64,000 bases of DNA from Haliclystus octoradiatus (Eukaryota > Cnidaria > Staurozoa > Stauromedusae > Haliclystidae). Location: NCBI GenBank assembly GCA_916610825.1, contig OU744450.1:7832030-7896029 (forward strand), read 5' to 3'. The notes under the pieces were generated by a model. The model was not told the DNA's origin. It saw only the letters and a program-made list of their open reading frames with translations, and made no database searches. Each line of letters begins with the position of its first letter. The stretch's first letter is position 1. This document shows, in pieces, positions 14,101 through 24,894 of the stretch. The position numbers and the translations under genes are program-made.

Positions 14101-16702
14101 GAGAACAATACAATCAGGCTACTTAATGAGCATTTTTCAAAATTGCAGAATTTGGAAGGATTATTTTTCTGGATTAATAAATTATAACTTGATTGATTTT
14201 GATCGATAGTGATTATAGGCCAACTTTCAATGTCACCACAACCTTGTGTAGCTATGTTAAAATCCGGGAGGACGCAGTCCGATCCCTCGTCGATAGACTA
14301 CATGCTAAATATTATTTGTAATTGTCTGTAAATGTTATATGCATGGCTCAGCATGAGCATAGTGCTGCCAGGGTCATGACATGATCATACAAATCTGCAT
14401 AATGACTACAATGACCAAATTGACGATACTTTCAGTATCATGAATATCCCAATGATTTTACTACTTTCACAACACTGATTTGGTGATCTGAGGCTTCTTA
14501 GGAAATTTAATTATCACAAAATTTATGATTGCAATAAAATTGATTGATAAGAAGTTTCTTAGAATAACATTTTATGACAAAAGATAACGATAAAAACTGC
14601 AAGTAGTTGTGGACAACGTTTCGGATATATTCATGATATTCATCATCAGGTCAAATTAAAGAAGTAAGTTATTTACAAACTATATAATAATGTATATGGT
14701 AGCCTACTAATCTTATAAAATTCTATTCTTATAAATCTGTAAAAGAAGTTTCAAATGGGTGGAATCGGTCTGAGTGTTGAGAGTCGGTCTTCTCTTGCGA
14801 ATCTCAAGCATTTCATGCACTAGAAACAATCAAACCAATTTTCGCATTTCCTCACAACAAAATTAAAAACAATAAAATTGAGTGATATTAAATATTAACA
14901 ACATTGCACTGTATACACATTTTACATACTGTGCCACACCCTTGTTAAATAAAGATGACAAAATATCAATTAATTAACTGTTTACATAACATACCTTCCA
15001 AATGGCCTTAATTCTGGGTTTGATTGTCCGTTCAAAAACATATTCCATATTGTTACAGCAAACGTATGAGCTTGAGTATTAGAAACAAAACTATAATTTC
15101 CTAAAAATCCCCCCAAAGATAAAATGACCTTTTTGCTTCTTGATTGACATATCTTGATACCTTCTTCAATACCATAGCAACGTGGAAGATTAGGATATTC
15201 TGGACCAACAGTTGAATTGCAACCAGCTGAGAATGACAATCCTGGGAGTAGATCTACGGAATAGAAACATTATAAATTAATCTTATTACTTGATTAGTCT
15301 AAAACAATTATATAATGTAGCTGTAGCTCTAGTGTACTGAATATTACAGCTCTGTGCTATTGCTAATTTTATATTGTAACTTCCGGTTATTAATCACTTA
15401 TTCTCTGCCTTGTAATAATAATGTATTATCTGTATTCATCCCCTTACACTTGAACCGTCATCGTGTGAACATAATTAACTTGTATAGCTGGTTCACCGTC
15501 ATAGAGGCTCTGTTACTACAGTCATATGATACTCATTCTTCATCCTCTCCCTGTCGGTGGCCAGCTACTTATATAGGCCTACAAATATATTATTTCATCT
15601 ATAGATTTATGTGGTGTTCTATTAGTCTCAAATTAGAATACTACACTAGCTTGTATATAACATACACGTAATGGATGTCCCCAATACTTGTTTAAAATTG
15701 ATTTTAAAGGGGACATTGAGTCAGATGTGGCCCCAACGAGCTTAATTTTGAATAAAGCAATGTCAGTCAGGCTTCTGCATGGCTTCAAATTCCAAGTTTC
15801 GGCATAGTTTCCGACACAGGAACAATACAAACGTCAACCCAATTGATGCAGACACACATGTGACTCTAAGCGCATAAATCCCTGTATATAACAGCCAGGT
15901 GGCTTCTATGAACAGGTTTGATTCGATTGAAAATAATAATTTAGATATTGCAAGAGTGACCATTATAGACAGGTGGTTGCTGTACATAGGTGCCCGTTAT
16001 AAAGATAAACAAATATGGCAGTCTTTAATTAATTATGGGCTGAACGTACCTTTATTTCTATAATCAAAAAAGTTTTGTAAGAATGCGAGAACAATTGTAT
16101 CGTAGTTTGTATGCTGGCATAAAGATTGAAGTTCAATTGGATTTTTCCAATCTTGTCCCCAATAGATCACCATTTCTCTTGATTCTAGAACAACAAAATC
16201 AGATTGAATTACTGGAACAACATACCTAAGATTAAAAAAGAGTACTAGTAATGATCATATGTACCAAACTCAATAAAGTAGGCTAGCTTGACTTGATCCT
16301 GCATTGGGCATTTCATGCCATCTGGCTATATATTTTGATCTAATCAGGTTATGTTATTAAATACCGTAGTTATATACAGCACGGTTTTTGAAAATCTACT
16401 GAAAACTTACTGCCAATACTGAATTGGGCACTTTTCAGTAGCTTTCAAATTTAGTATTTCAGCAGTTTTTCAGTAGAATGAGAAGAATCTAGATTTATAT
16501 GCCTGGTGAATTTCCAAGATTCATAGGCCTAGTGATAACTATATGTATGATTGATGTGTCCTCTCTCAACTAATTATAGCAATCGTATTATGATTTCTGT
16601 TGCATTATATATTTATGCTTTCGGTTTACCTGTTTGCTGTATCAACAAATTAGCCATGAGAAAAGTGTTTCCTAGAAATGCCACTATAATTAGTTTGATC
16701 AT
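11131..16702 (-). CDS. Class III (hevamine-type) GH18 chitinase with C-terminal membrane anchor (six exons, 395 aa)
   Basis: Minus-strand exons 16702-16630, 16211-16050, 15253-14995, 14011-13573, 12136-12010 and 11258-11131; phases agree throughout. Exon 1 gives a signal peptide (MIKLIIVAFLGNTFLMANLL). Then come the class III marks in order: IYWGQ, the SxGG-type LSLGG, the catalytic DGIDLDIE (DxxDxDxE with acid Glu), APPGCPFPD, the substrate Tyr in QFY, KVYIGLAA, and GGFMLWNAGF closing the barrel. The last exon encodes a Thr/Ser-flanked helix, AVIIVAIVIIVIFLGLGAIAYW, with a short basic tail: a type I membrane anchor. The predicted role is an endo-chitinase or lysozyme-like hydrolase tethered outside the cell. 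Class III GH18 is best known from plants and fungi. A chitinase-like lectin is unlikely because the catalytic residues are kept. Confidence 0.9.
11518..11990. repeat. Tandem duplication of a ~199 bp unit (chitinase intron 5)
   Basis: Two head-to-tail copies, about 11518-11778 and 11779-11990. Both begin near CAAAAATTATGAACACATAT and end TATATTCACTTGTATGA, and they are highly similar. The first copy is longer by 64 bp, fully explained by the 56 bp hairpin at 11608-11663 plus an 8 bp target duplication. The second copy is the unoccupied version. Confidence 0.85.
11608..11663. mobile_element. Hairpin element, TAGCC...GGCTA ends (copy b), with 8 bp target duplication
   Basis: A 56 bp near-perfect palindrome starting TAGCCTGCGCGCAGACC. 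It is flanked by AGCTGTTC (left) and GGCTGTTC (right). The neighbouring duplicate unit has AACTGTTC once at the same place (11866-11873), so it is the pre-insertion site. An 8 bp duplication points to hAT-type mobilisation. Confidence 0.85.
12232..12402. mobile_element. hAT-type MITE, short subfamily (chitinase intron 4)
   Basis: A complete copy of about 170 bp: starts GGTCCAACAAAATTAGGAAT, ends ACATTTGTCAGACCCC. It contains the internal blocks CAGAAGAAAATTGATATTTT and CAGAAGAAAATGTTGAAATG that identify relatives at 18427, 41097, 59384 and 59723. Confidence 0.8.
12939..13050 (-). repeat. tRNA-like sequence with a duplicated 27 bp insert (tRNA pseudogene or SINE head)
   Basis: On the minus strand an A-box-like TAGCTCAGTTGCAGAG and a B-box-like GGTTCGATTCC are present. 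They are separated by two tandem copies of a 27-base unit (12970-13023) instead of a normal anticodon arm. The ends do not pair as an acceptor stem, so it is not a functional tRNA. Lies in chitinase intron 4. Confidence 0.6.
14610..14660 (-). other. Hammerhead-like motif (CTGATGA ... CGAAAC)
   Basis: On the minus strand CTGATGATGAATATCATG is followed by CCGAAACGTTGTC. The order CTGATGA, short helix, GAAAC, then GTC is that of a type I hammerhead with minimal stem III. I could not find a convincing stem I. A decayed relative lies at 32793-32850. Confidence 0.3.
15320..15655 (-). mobile_element. Diverged LTR-like fossil related to the LTRs at 23943/24895
   Basis: Read in the opposite orientation to the LTR at 23943-24287, this stretch shares blocks such as CATCCTCTCCCTGT, GGTGGCCAGCTAC and GAGGCTCTGTT in the same order. 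It is a single, old, solo copy with no internal region beside it; ends are approximate. Lies in chitinase intron 2. Confidence 0.6.
15880..16003. mobile_element. Tc1/mariner-type MITE, partial
   Basis: Matches the 177 bp family at 40019-40195 (CTGTATATAACAGCCAG, ACCATTATAGACAGGTGG, CCGTTATAA) but lacks clean ends. Lies in chitinase intron 2, just outside exon 2. Confidence 0.6.
16376..16530. repeat. Dispersed repeat with TACTGAAAAC-rich ends, copy 1 of 3
   Basis: Shares GAATTGGGCACTTTTCAGTA-like and GAAGAATCTAGAT-like blocks with 35272-35500 and 45413-45640. It is rich in CAGTAG/CTACTG inverted motifs, suggesting a foldback MITE. Lies in chitinase intron 1. Confidence 0.55.
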
Positions 16703-17472
16703 GATGATTGATGTTGAGTGATACTGACCAGAAACTATCTAGCGCAAATAAGTAGTCAACAAAGTCCAAATACGTGATTAGGTATAATAAATCAATAATC
16801 CTCCGTACAGATTTCCTTTAAAGAGCAAGGATAAAAACTGGATAAAATGTTCTTCGTTATTTCATCATAATTAAGGAAGAATCATCAAATAGAGAGGAAA
16901 TTCCTTGAATCATAAAATTTTAAATTTCTTGCAGTTCCTCGTGTTCATGAGATTGGTATGACGCCTGCTGTGTCATTCAGACTTTTATTTTCTTTGCGTC
17001 ACAAAAGACAAATGAATTGAAACCGATAATGGTCTAATTAAGTTCTATTGTTTTGTTTTTTTCTGGAATAATGGTTTCCATAACAGCTTATTGTTATGAA
17101 ATAAGGGCTGGATTTCCTCAGTGTTTTGTCACTATTTCTGCTGACAAAATTGCTGATTAACATGGCCTAGAGGCTCCACAGATTGATTTGATTTGATTTA
17201 GACCTGTTCCACATGCCCCTGTACTTCACTTTACCCGTGGCCTTGTGGAGCTAGGCTCGATTTGATGATTTGATTGATGAACCACCTTGGATGAAGCATT
17301 TTTAAGTTTTTGAATGACGATATTATTGAACATAGAATATTCAATATCCGAGAGTCTGCATTGTAAAGATCAATTTTCGGAGAGTAAAGTTTTTGTCTAC
17401 TTTCTATCTATTTATGCGAGTGGTCGCCCACATTCCCTTCTCCTCAAAGACAAGTCATAGTCACGTCAGAAA
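16703..17472. other. Divergent intergenic region between the chitinase and MTRFR
   Basis: 770 bp holding the promoters of both genes. 17185-17280 has GATTTGATTTGATT-type tracts and a block (TGGCCTTGTGGAGCTAGGCT) that also occurs inverted near 47045, so part of it is repeat-derived. No core promoter motif stands out. Confidence 0.4.
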
Positions 17473-19916
17473 ATGGTTTGGTTTGGCAAAGTGAAACAAT
17501 GCACACGAATTATTATGCCATCGTTACCATTCTTCTCATCTGGAATAAAAGTCACCGCAATAAAGAGTCAATTATGCTACAGAAGGCCTATCCTACAGGT
17601 AGCTCGGTCAGATTTTTATAACTGTGATATAATTTCTCGTTTGAAATTTCAAAGCAGAAACTTCTGTGACGCATCAGACATCAGGCCTATGCCTAAAATT
17701 TGCCAGGACGTCGAGATTACCCTCAATGAAGATGATTTAGAGGAAAAATTTGTGAAAGGTAGTGGCCCTGGTGGACAAAAAGTAAACAAGACAAATAATT
17801 GTGTTTTTCTTCGGCATGTACCAACTGGAATAGTGATCAAGGTAATTACAATAATTATTGATAGAAAGTAAAAGCGACAAATCGTCCTGCTGGAGCACCC
17901 GTACCACTCTTCTATTTGTAGAGGAGTGACTCTTTTCGCTGAGAGCAATGATTGTAAATGTTCTTTATGCCTACTCGTCTTGCAGCCGCAACACTGCAGA
18001 TCAATGTCAACAGATTGTCATGGAAGATAGACATCAATTCATAATCATCATCATCATCATCATTTATTCAGAAATACCTGATAAGTGTGCATAAACTGAT
18101 AACAGATTAATACACTTTTTTCACAGACATAATTGTCATGGGCAATGATACGCCACAACTACTCACACTGTTTGTTTAGAAAAATTTGAAAAAGTCAAGG
18201 CTGAATTGACCTTCGGTGAGATTTGGACCACAGCTAATCAGATATGATCACATCTGAGTTTAGGTTGGGTTGCTCTGCTATCTGATTCTGAGCTACTTCT
18301 TTTTTTTTGATAGTCGATCTAGTACACAGTACTGTACAATAGCATTGACGTATAGAGTAACCAGGCTACATGGCTGCACCTGTAGTACACATCATGTGCA
18401 GTGCCCACGCATGCATAACACAAAGTGTAGACCAGAGCAAATTAAGAAGAAAATTGATATCTTTATAATTTATAGGCGAAACTTCAACAAAATTTCAGAA
18501 GAATATGCTGAAATATTCTATAACTTTTCTCCGGAAGACTAAACCTTTCATCATGTCACTCAGTTTTACGAATTTTCAACTGTGAATGAATTGATCATGC
18601 ATGTAGGCCTAGTCTATTCCTCTTCGAAAATCAGTTGAATTCTTTACTATAAAACTTTAAAAATACGGTTCATGAAAATTTCCTAAAAAAATTCATGAAA
18701 GTGGGGCCATTTAACATGCATGAACTCTTGAACTGTTTTCCCAAGATGGGATTTCAAGTTCAAATCTTAAGATTTTAATGTCCAATGCTCTGCCTTCTGA
18801 ACTATTCACACCAACATTCATATAATATATAGTATTTGAGACGGTAGTCGGTATCGCCTTACTGCAGGTGCCCGTACCACTCATCCATTTCTAGAGGAGT
18901 GGCTCTTTTCGCTAAGAGCAGTGATTGTAAATACTCTTTAATGATCTCAGTCGCGACACTGCATATCAATTTCAACAGATTTCATGGTAGATTGGCCTCA
19001 ATTGTCAATGCACAACGATGCGCCACATCTACTCACAATGCAATTCCTTCTGAACCATTCCATCTGCCATCAGAAGATGGTACTCATTTGATGTTTTAGA
19101 TAAAGTCAAGGCTGAGTTGACCTTCGGGGGACTTGAACCATGCAGTCGATCAGATTTGATAATATCCTACGTTCGGTTGCTCTTCCATCTGAGCTAACCC
19201 TGTCATTCAAATGATGGCATGTTTGAGTGAGAGGAAATGTTGTAATTTCTTTGCCTATGCTGTCATATTGCTGGTATCTGTTCAGTGCATGGACTAATAC
19301 AATGTGCCGATATGTGCACTGCATAGAGCTATGATATAAAAGAGATTAATATTGACAAAACTCAAGACTGATCTTTACTACGGGATGTGTTTTATTCTTT
19401 CAAAGTTAGACTTCTCTCAAGAAGGATGATCATCTGCATCCTTGAGTCAATGTCATATTTTTGTTGTTGCAGTTTCCTGTGTCCCTACCCCTGCAAAACA
19501 GTTCAGCAGTTCATGAACAGTTCTTGAACGTTTAATGGTCTAACATTTTCATGAACAATTCATGAACTGTCTATGAAGTTTTACGAGCTGCTCGTGAGCG
19601 GTTCATGTAAATTGGGGCTATTTAATTATGGAACTATTCATGAACTCGGTTTTTCGCAGTGGTATGAACTCATCTATCTTACTTTTGTATTTATTTATAC
19701 TATATATAGTGTCATCAATCTCGCTTTCTATCAAGAAACAGAGCAATAGCACGGCAAATCATGGTTCAACGTTTGGATCATTTACTAAACAAAGAGAATA
19801 GTTTGGATGAAAAAAATAAAGAAAAAGTTAGGAAAAGACAATCAAAGTATGACCGTGTGAGAAGATTGAAACTAGAAGCATCTATCAAGAGGAATAATGA
19901 TGCCAATGATACGTGA
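17473..19916 (+). CDS. MTRFR: Mitochondrial release-factor-like protein MTRFR (C12orf65), two exons, 191 aa
   Basis: Exons 17473-17841 and 19710-19916, joined in phase 0. Residues 1-70 are basic and Ser/Arg-rich, fitting a mitochondrial presequence. [19 protein letters not shown] carries the GGQ tripeptide (residues 100-102) of class I release factors, followed by [18 protein letters not shown]. Exon 2 opens with CHQSR and [11 protein letters not shown], then a Lys/Arg-rich helical tail ending in an early stop, the layout of MTRFR rather than of codon-reading RF1a/RF2a. In vertebrates the protein rescues stalled mitochondrial ribosomes by releasing the nascent peptide. Length (191) is slightly above human (166) because of the N-terminus. 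The intron carries two SINE copies. An AATAAA lies 33 bases after the stop. Confidence 0.93.
17876..18298 (-). mobile_element. tRNA-derived SINE, minus strand, with nested insertion
   Basis: Matches the SINE family (full copies 38656-39015, 40528-40887): the GGAGTGACTCTTTTCGCTGAG tail block, and the ACCTTCGGTGAG / tRNA-like head at the right end. Interrupted at about 18032-18132. Lies in MTRFR intron. Confidence 0.75.
18032..18132. mobile_element. Short insertion with (CAT)n tract inside a SINE
   Basis: Breaks the SINE between CATCAAT and TGTCATGGGCAATG. Begins with a (CAT)n run and resembles the 3' tail of a LINE on the minus strand; too short to classify. Confidence 0.45.
18427..18560. mobile_element. 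hAT-type MITE, 5'-incomplete copy
   Basis: Internal and 3' blocks of the short subfamily (GAAGAAAATTGATATC, TAGGCGAAACTTCAACAAAA, GGAAGACTAAACCTTT) without the left terminus. Confidence 0.55.
18838..19205 (-). mobile_element. tRNA-derived SINE, minus strand
   Basis: Nearly full length. The tail block GAGGAGTGGCTCTTTTCGCT is at the left; the tRNA-like head at the right has A-box TTAGCTCAGATGG and B-box GGTTCAAGTCCCC on the minus strand. Lies in MTRFR intron. Confidence 0.82.
19488..19662. mobile_element. Palindrome-rich MITE (GTTCATGAAC family), copy 1
   Basis: Ends CCCCTGCAAAACAGTTC and CGGTTTTTCGCAGTGG match inverted ends of the copy at 61874-62039. The interior is a series of diverged GTTCATGAAC palindromes. 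It ends 47 bp upstream of MTRFR exon 2. Confidence 0.65.
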
Positions 19917-19948
19917 TTCTGCTTGAAAACATATCACTGAGGTAAGAC

Positions 19949-19954
19949 AATAAA
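19949..19954 (+). promoter_or_regulatory. Candidate polyadenylation signal of MTRFR
   Basis: AATAAA 33 bases after the MTRFR stop codon, which would give a very short 3' UTR. Confidence 0.55.
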
Positions 19955-20002
19955 GCAGATATAGATTATACAAATTTCAATTCCCTTGTGGATATGCTTT
20001 AA

Positions 20003-20220
20003 CCAGGGTTTGACAAAGTCCAGAACCTTGGAAACCTGGTTTGCGGAAAGCTAGCAAAATTCAGAACGAAAAGGAAAAATGCTGGGAATATCATGCTAAA
20101 ATATTTAGAAAATTTTTTTAAATGTTTCAATTTTGCGTTTTTATGTCAGTAAAATTACTTAAACGTTTATCTGAAAAGTTGAGGTTTGCGGTTAAGATAA
20201 AACAGTTTGTCGTACCCTGG
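20003..20220. mobile_element. hAT-type MITE, long subfamily
   Basis: Ends CCAGGGTTTGACAAA and TTTGTCGTACCCTGG, 218 bp. Collinear with the copy at 1445-1672 (shared GGAAACCTGGTTTGCG). Decayed 8 bp flanks GCTTTAAC / GCTCTAGC. Confidence 0.8.
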
Positions 20221-20658
20221 CTCTAGCCTTATATAATCCAGGATTTCAACTTTGTCAGATCGTATGAGAGTGTGTTTGAGTAATACAGACTGTGCAAGAC
20301 CCTCATTAATGTATTTTTAATTTATTTTCAATAATGTCTTCTAATTTATTTTCAAAGATGTATATTATTTTCAAGTCAAACCCTCTATGGCTCCCACCTC
20401 TATAAAATGGTCACCCGCTATAGTGGCCACTTGATAATTTCAAATAGCAATTTTCTTTCAAATCAGTCAGTCACCTGTCTATTCTTGTCACTTTCTCTCT
20501 AAACTCATGACTGACCAGGAATATATAGTGGTATATTATGATATGATCCGAGGTTTTAAACCATTATTTTGTTGTTATTTACGAGTCAGATCATCCACTT
20601 ACTGATGCCATACTTGACTCTATGTGGCATTCCAGCAGTATCCATCCAAAGACTCCAA

Positions 20659-20710
20659 CCAGGGTCCGACAAAAGTGGTGATTTTGGGATCCTAGATCCC
20701 GGAAGACTAG
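20659..20710. mobile_element. hAT-type MITE, left-end fragment
   Basis: CCAGGGTCCGACAAAAGTGG followed by GATCCTAGATCCCGGAAG; only the left 50 bp remain. Confidence 0.6.
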
Positions 20711-21942
20711 TAGCAGTGGTGGTAGTAGTATAGACAGTCACATTATAGGAATGTGTTATCCTCATAAGCCTAACATATTTGCTACACAAAGAACGCCACA
20801 AATCACGGTCAGACGTAGATGACACAGAACTTGTGAATAACACAATTTGCGAAACAAAACATTATGAAAAGATACTACTTTCCCATAGCTCCGTCAATAG
20901 TATATTCTTCGGTTGCCGGTGAAAGATGTCATGCAGGGGTTGAGGGGCATACCTCTTTGTTCTCTCAAAATGACCTAAAAAAGACATCTGACGTTAATGA
21001 GCAATAGCAGAGGCAGAAGAGGACAGTTTCCTAAGTGTAGCAGTAGATAGTAAGTTGGGCCAATGTATTCCTAAAGCACCCAAATCATGCCGTCATGAGC
21101 TGAGACAAATCGAGTCATTAATGTGGTTGATAGAACCCACGTTTCAGATGCATATAATGGAACATGTTCTACCGTGTGTATCTGAGCAGTCGTAGCTTAA
21201 CATCAATGTTGACATCGGATGCCCAAGTCTATTGTTTACGTTGGGTTAAATCATCTGAAGAAGATGGTACTTGAACGGTTCTGCACTATATGCCACCATT
21301 TTATGTAGCAAGGTGAGCCTGTTTTATGCCTTAAGCAATAAATTTTGTCTTAGTTGTGTTAAATGTCAAGTCTATGTTGAAAATGTTCTAAATAGTTCCT
21401 GGATATGTTTAGAATAAAATTAAGGGTACCGGTACTTAAAACAACATAACTCAAATCAGTTAGTATAGTTAGTCAAATTAAATTAATATTTTAAATTCAA
21501 AGTAAATCTAATGAAAAGTGAGTATGTATTGGAACATGCAGCAGACAAGTAATGATTTCAGACCATGGTCTCATTAGGCCTACTGCTCAGTGAACAAGGG
21601 ACTGACTTCAGTATATACCTAAGTCAATAAGAGTTGATCAATGCGATGAGAAAATTCATAACATCATCCGTATTATACCAGAATGCTTAAACTACCGAAG
21701 ACAACAGCACAGACTTGGATTTCTTATTGAATATCAATCCTATTTAAAATAGCCAATTAGTTACACTTCTTGCAATACTATATAGATGTGATTGTTGTCC
21801 ATCAGTGACATGTGCGACACTCCTTGGCAATGATAGCAATATATATTTTGAAGATAATCAAATATGCGTCAGTAGATAGGACGACATTACATTGCTAAGC
21901 TTTAGCAGCTTTAAAATTTGATAGGTCAAACTTAATTGAGTA
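20711..21942. other. Intergenic stretch without a recognised gene
   Basis: No conserved coding segment and no repeat family that recurs in the window. AT-rich; short open frames only. Confidence 0.4.
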
Positions 21943-22119
21943 CAGCAAAACCTGTATATAGCAGCCAGCTATGAGGGGTAGATAAATTGACCACTATATG
22001 CAGGTGACCTTTATATACAGGGTTATTTCAATAGCGAATAACATTTTAGACATTGCTAGAGTGGCCGTCATAGACAGGTGGCCGCTGTTTAGAGGTGACT
22101 GTTATAAGAGCTTTGACTG
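21943..22119. mobile_element. Tc1/mariner-type MITE, complete
   Basis: 177 bp, flanked by TA. Starts CAGCAAAACCTGTATATAGC, ends GCTTTGACTG. Same length as and collinear with 40019-40195. Confidence 0.75.
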
Positions 22120-23942
22120 TATATATACTCTTAGTGAATGGGACAGAACATGGGATGATACAAAGAATACGCAGTAGAGGAACGAGTGAGATGTTGTCCA
22201 TTCACAACCATCTACACTCTCCATCGGCTCTCACAGCAACTGCCAGGAGACTACATATTTCATGCATGATAATAGTACGATATTGGCACCATAGAAATCA
22301 GCCAATCATTGGAAAGGGAGCACTTACTGGCATATAACATATACACCAAGATCATTTTTATAATCAATACATATTGGTAGAATGATTTGCCAATGAGTTA
22401 CTAGAAAATTGGAGCCATTGAAGCACTCAGAAACCTATACAGTCAAACCTGTACTATAAGTATTGAGGTAATTGATGTAATTGAACTATTTACTCTGACG
22501 TGTGATTGTGATCACAATGCCATTGATTTTTCACTCAGCATCCTGTCTCATTGTACATCAAACACCCCCCGCACTCAATTTAATTTTAGGAAAGTTGATT
22601 ATTCCAAGAAATCAAAAACTATATACAGAACATTGATTGGTTTTCAGCTCTGGAAAGTTGTAATGGTGACGTTGAAAGTTTTTGGAAGAGCTTGACTTCT
22701 ATTCTCGATTATTGTATAGAACAATTTGTACCGAAATATAAAAATCGGCGGCATAAATCAAAATATCCTAAAAACATACGATGTCTGGCCTTTAAAAGCG
22801 TTGTGCCTATTGACACCATAAATCAACCCCAAATAGTGGTACAAAAGCAAACTTTATTAAACTTTTTAAAGATTATTATGCTGCAATAAAAGGCTTCAAT
22901 ACTCAGCGTGAGCAAAGATGAGCCTTCTCTTGCAAAATTTTATTCAATCATAAATTCTAAGTTACAAAGTCATGCTACTACGCCGTCTATGAAAGATCAG
23001 AATGGTAACATCATTACATCAGCGAAAGAGAAGGCTGACGTTTTCAATCATTATTTTTCTACGGTTTTTACAAAAGATGATGGTTTTACTCCTGATATAC
23101 CACAGCAAGGTGATGACAATTCATTTTTATCGCATATTAATTTTTCTTATACTAATGTTTTACATGCATTATTGGATTTACCCAATAAAACTTTAAGATC
23201 ACCAGATGGTTATCCTGCGTATTTCTTAAAGAACATTGTCCACGTTATTGCTTTACCTTTATCTGTTTTATTCGAACTGTCATTAATGCAAGGTTACATT
23301 CCTGAAGTCTGGAAACAGCTTTTGTCCTGCCGATATTCAAGATGGGAAAATAATCTGTATGTCAAAATTATCGTCCAGTTTCTCTAACATTCATATCATG
23401 TAAAGTCATGGAAGCCGTGATTGTCTGTCAAATGCTAGACTATATTCGTAAGAACAATTTATTTACAAAAGAATAGCATGTTTTTTTATCTCGCCGCTCA
23501 ACTACAACTCAGCTACTAGATACTTTGCAAACCTGGAGCGATGCGGTTAATAAAAGACTTAGAGTTGACACAATCTCTGTCGATTTTAGCAAGGCCTTCG
23601 ACACTGTATCTCACAGCAAACTATTAATAAAGTTGAAAGCATATGGTATAGATTACGAGCTTTTGAACTGGATATATACATTCTTGCATGGACGCACCCA
23701 AGTTGTATATATTGACGATGAAATTTCAAATCCATTAGATGTCGTAAGCGGTGTACCACAAGGCTCAGTTATAGGACCGTTTACTCTTCATTATTTTTAT
23801 AAATGACATTATTATTTGCTTAGAGGATGAATGCCAAATCAAACTATTCGCTGATGACGCCAAAATATTTAGTTGCCGCAAAGATTCCAACAATGATGAT
23901 TTATCCCGTACCTTAGACAATCTCTGTTTATGGGCAGATAAG

Positions 23943-24287
23943 TGTAGCGGGTGGAATGAACGAAGTATTGATTAATACCACCACACATACATAGGCGTTG
24001 ATAAGAAATATATTTGTGTAATTGTAATAATAATAACTGTAGCTGGCCACCAACAGGGAGAGGATGAATGAGGGTTAATATGACCGTTGATAAACAGAGC
24101 CTCTGTGAAGGTGGACCAGCTTTGCTAATATAGGTGTTGTCGCCACGAAGGGCAGACGAGAAGAGGGTTGATATATTACATACAGTGATTTACATTACAA
24201 GGTATACGTGATTACAAACGGAAGCTTTACATTTAACAAAGGAAATACATTATGGATAAGACAATAGATATAAAATAATCCACTACA
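23943..24287 (-). repeat. LTR (3' LTR in element orientation)
   Basis: 345 bp, TGTAG...CTACA, paired with 24895-25239. Confidence 0.88.
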
Positions 24288-24894
24288 TAACTTTCCCCCA
24301 CGGAGACGGAGTCCCGTCTGTGAGTGAAAGATACGAAATAATATATACAGGACGAATGAATGAATAAAAATACGTATAATAAAATAGAATATGATTTAAA
24401 ATAAGTTAATAATAATGTTTCGATTGAGTTAGATGAATTAGATTGTTTGTTTTCTTTCATGTTGTATAGTTGGTTAAGTATGTGTTGTATGGTTGTAGCG
24501 ACAAAATCTTGTAAAAATTTAATAATTCTTTGTGGTGGGCCTTTGTGCAAGTCATGATTGTATATAGCCTATCTTTTTGATCTTCTGTTTTTGATGGTGT
24601 TATGTATCTATGTTGGTAATGTTGTTTTGTTGTTACAATTCTTTGTGCTCAAGCCTGGCAATCTTTATTTTCTTGTCGGGTTAAGCCCTAATAATTTTCG
24701 TGGTTCCTGCCAGAACTTGGCTTGTGACGGCGTGAGTGCATTCAATTATTTTCTTCTTTTTTTTTCTTCATGATAACACTCACCCAGGAGCGAATTTCAA
24801 CTAAAACGTTACCAGATATGACCATATACTAGCCAGGGTTTACGACGCGTAATATTCGGCTGCGTTTTTCAGATCACGTCGGTAGTCACCAATA

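Noticed and set aside
11131-16702. Chitinase as plant or fungal contamination
   Set aside because: The introns carry MITE and LTR families found elsewhere in the window, and the gene is embedded between animal genes.
19106-19200. tRNA gene at the SINE heads (also 38656, 40530, 62788)
   Set aside because: A and B boxes are present but the acceptor stem and anticodon arm do not fold, and the sequence continues into SINE bodies.
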